Notes under the pieces: model-generated | The model's database searches: none | What the model was told of the DNA's origin: nothing | Seen by the model: the letters and a program-made list of their open reading frames with translations, nothing else | Made by a program: the position numbers and the translations under genes | Part shown: positions 28,213 through 29,393 of the stretch, one piece after another | How positions within the stretch are numbered: position 1 is the first letter of the stretch | How the letters are laid out: every line of letters begins with the position of its first letter | Assembly: GCA_032718475.1 (NCBI GenBank) | Contig: JAUCBJ010003710.1 | Location: 1-29,393 of the forward strand | DNA from: Nemertoderma westbladi | Taxonomy: Eukaryota > Xenacoelomorpha > Nemertodermatida > Nemertodermatidae | Reading direction: 5' to 3' | Length of the DNA: 29,393 nucleotides

Positions 28213-28405
28213 ATTTTCATAGTTTACAGGCTACGGTACTAACCTACATATTTTCATAGTTTACAGGCTACTGTACTAACTAACATATTTTCATAGTTTA
28301 CAGGCTACTGTACTAACTAACATATTTTCATAGTTTACAGGCTACTGTACTAACTAACATATTTTCATAGTTTACAGGCTACTGTACTAACTAACATATT
28401 TTCAG
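28210..28405. repeat. 37-bp tandem repeat, five copies plus partial
   Basis: Units begin CATATTTTCATAGTTTACAG and contain GGCTACTGTACTAACTA, spaced exactly 37 bp (28210, 28247, 28284, 28321, 28358, partial 28395). The array is directly upstream of the piggyBac-like ORF. The first CAT of the first unit is that ORF's first ATG on the minus strand. The unit next to the ORF has diverged slightly (CTACGGTACTAACCTA). Confidence 0.95.
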
Positions 28406-29393
28406 GGTATATCTTTTGCGTAGAGGTATAGCCTACATAGAGGCTTCATGTAGGTATGTGTAGCCTACATGTAGATGCACGTGTAGGGTGAATGTAGGTA
28501 GGTGTAGTCCCATAGATATTAATGTAATTTATGTGTCAACTTGCAGTAACGTGATACACGGTCGTCAATCAGGATGTATGGCAATAATCTCTGATCTCCA
28601 CGGTACAATACGGTACATCAACATGCAGACCTGTCTGCTGTCAGACAACAGGTTTTACTGCATACTGCAGTACTGTATAAATATCAAACATCGCGTTCTG
28701 ATTATACTAAAGTCCCTTACTCGTCATAAATATTATGCCCTAATAAATTTGAGTATGCTAACGCCACGAAAGGCATCATTCCATTAGATTAACTCGTTCT
28801 GATTTATATGTTTATTGAGTAAGAGTAACCTAAACAATAACAGCCATCATCGCGGGGATTATAGTCTACCAGAAACCCTGACCCCCCCCTGCCCCTCTTT
28901 ATCTGTTTATCAACCATACATCCATGGGACTTGAACAGTACTTCAGCATTGAAATGTTTTGGACGTTTTGTTTTGAAAGTAAAAATATAGAAGTCTGGAA
29001 GTTTTGTTTGTTTTAATTTTTCAGGCAGTCACATTCCACCAACCAGCAACAGTCCCATCCCTTCCCACTATCCCGCGGACCACCACACTGTTTCATTATA
29101 AAGTATTCCCATCTCGATGATGGGAATTAATCAGTAATCCGATGGGATTCAAATCCCATCTCGAAGTAACAGCAAAACAATAACACGAAAGTCAATAGCT
29201 TTACAGTTATATTTGATTGCATTGAAAGTTAATAGAAAGAAGAAGGCCACAGCAAGATTTATAAAATGAAAAATAAGTAAAATCAGCACAGCACACAATA
29301 TTATCAATATAGACATTGAAGACAATTTAATAAACAAATACTATAAAAAAATATCTACTAACAATCAATACATGATATATATAATATATATAA
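28406..29393. other. Spacer without a supported gene
   Basis: 28430-28510 is rich in TGTAGCCTACATGTAG-type words, a decayed repeat. A GATGGGATT/AATCCCATC inverted pair occurs at about 29109-29162. AT-rich sequence follows to the end. No gene was seen. Confidence 0.4.

Noticed and set aside
29109-29162. TGGGATTCAAATCCCA resembling a tRNA T-arm or Pol III B box
   Set aside because: Stem and loop lengths do not fit a T-arm, and no acceptor, D or anticodon arms can be drawn around it.

Overview
The window looks like nuclear DNA of an animal, most likely a marine invertebrate. It is AT-rich and crowded with non-LTR retrotransposon pieces, foldback and MITE-like elements, a hAT-like end, a piggyBac-like fragment, microsatellites and minisatellites. 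There are no operons or bacterial-type genes. The phylum cannot be fixed from the sequence; frequent short palindromes such as TAGGCCTA and the (AAT)n/AGCGC-type retroposon tail only hint at an echinoderm-like or other marine invertebrate genome.

Layout. 1-1881: a gene on the minus strand encoding a C2H2-finger, acidic-repeat protein, between two inverted hexanucleotide arrays. 1882-8935: first copy of a ~3.1 kb duplicated unit, split near its left end by a ~3.9 kb insertion (about 1972-5900). The insertion has 13-bp terminal inverted repeats, a 22-bp satellite, a nested ~950-bp palindrome-rich element, repeated copies of the 15-mer TGTCCCGCACTTTAC, and a 92-codon open frame ending in its left terminus. 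9524-11925: two long inverted-repeat elements. 12.0-12.96 kb: an unassigned GC-rich island. 14.6-16.6 kb: a decayed LINE endonuclease region, interrupted by a 714-bp inverted-repeat element that carries a (CTGT)33 microsatellite. 17399-20518: second, uninterrupted copy of the duplicated unit. 21459-21787: near-perfect hairpin. 22425-22459: perfect RFX X-box plus CRE. 23506-25437: a long LINE reverse-transcriptase ORF with a damaged motif A. 25958 onward: hAT-like end, retroposon tail, and a piggyBac-like N-terminal fragment downstream of five 37-bp repeats.

The strongest host-gene candidates are the two intronless 569-residue leucine-rich genes (6689-8398 and 18256-19965, both minus). They share coding sequence, a TATA/CCAAT promoter and a structured downstream region. 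Each has a perfect match to the Elongin BC-box consensus near its N terminus, followed by LRR-like repeats. This is compatible with a substrate receptor of a cullin-RING ubiquitin ligase (ZYG11/LRR-1/PRAME-like logic), which is an inference and not a homology result. Both reading frames are open, the two coding indels are each 3 nt, and by eye the differences in the central ~300 codons are all synonymous. Both copies therefore appear to be functional recent paralogs. The second copy also provides a natural empty site that delimits the 3.9-kb insertion in the first.
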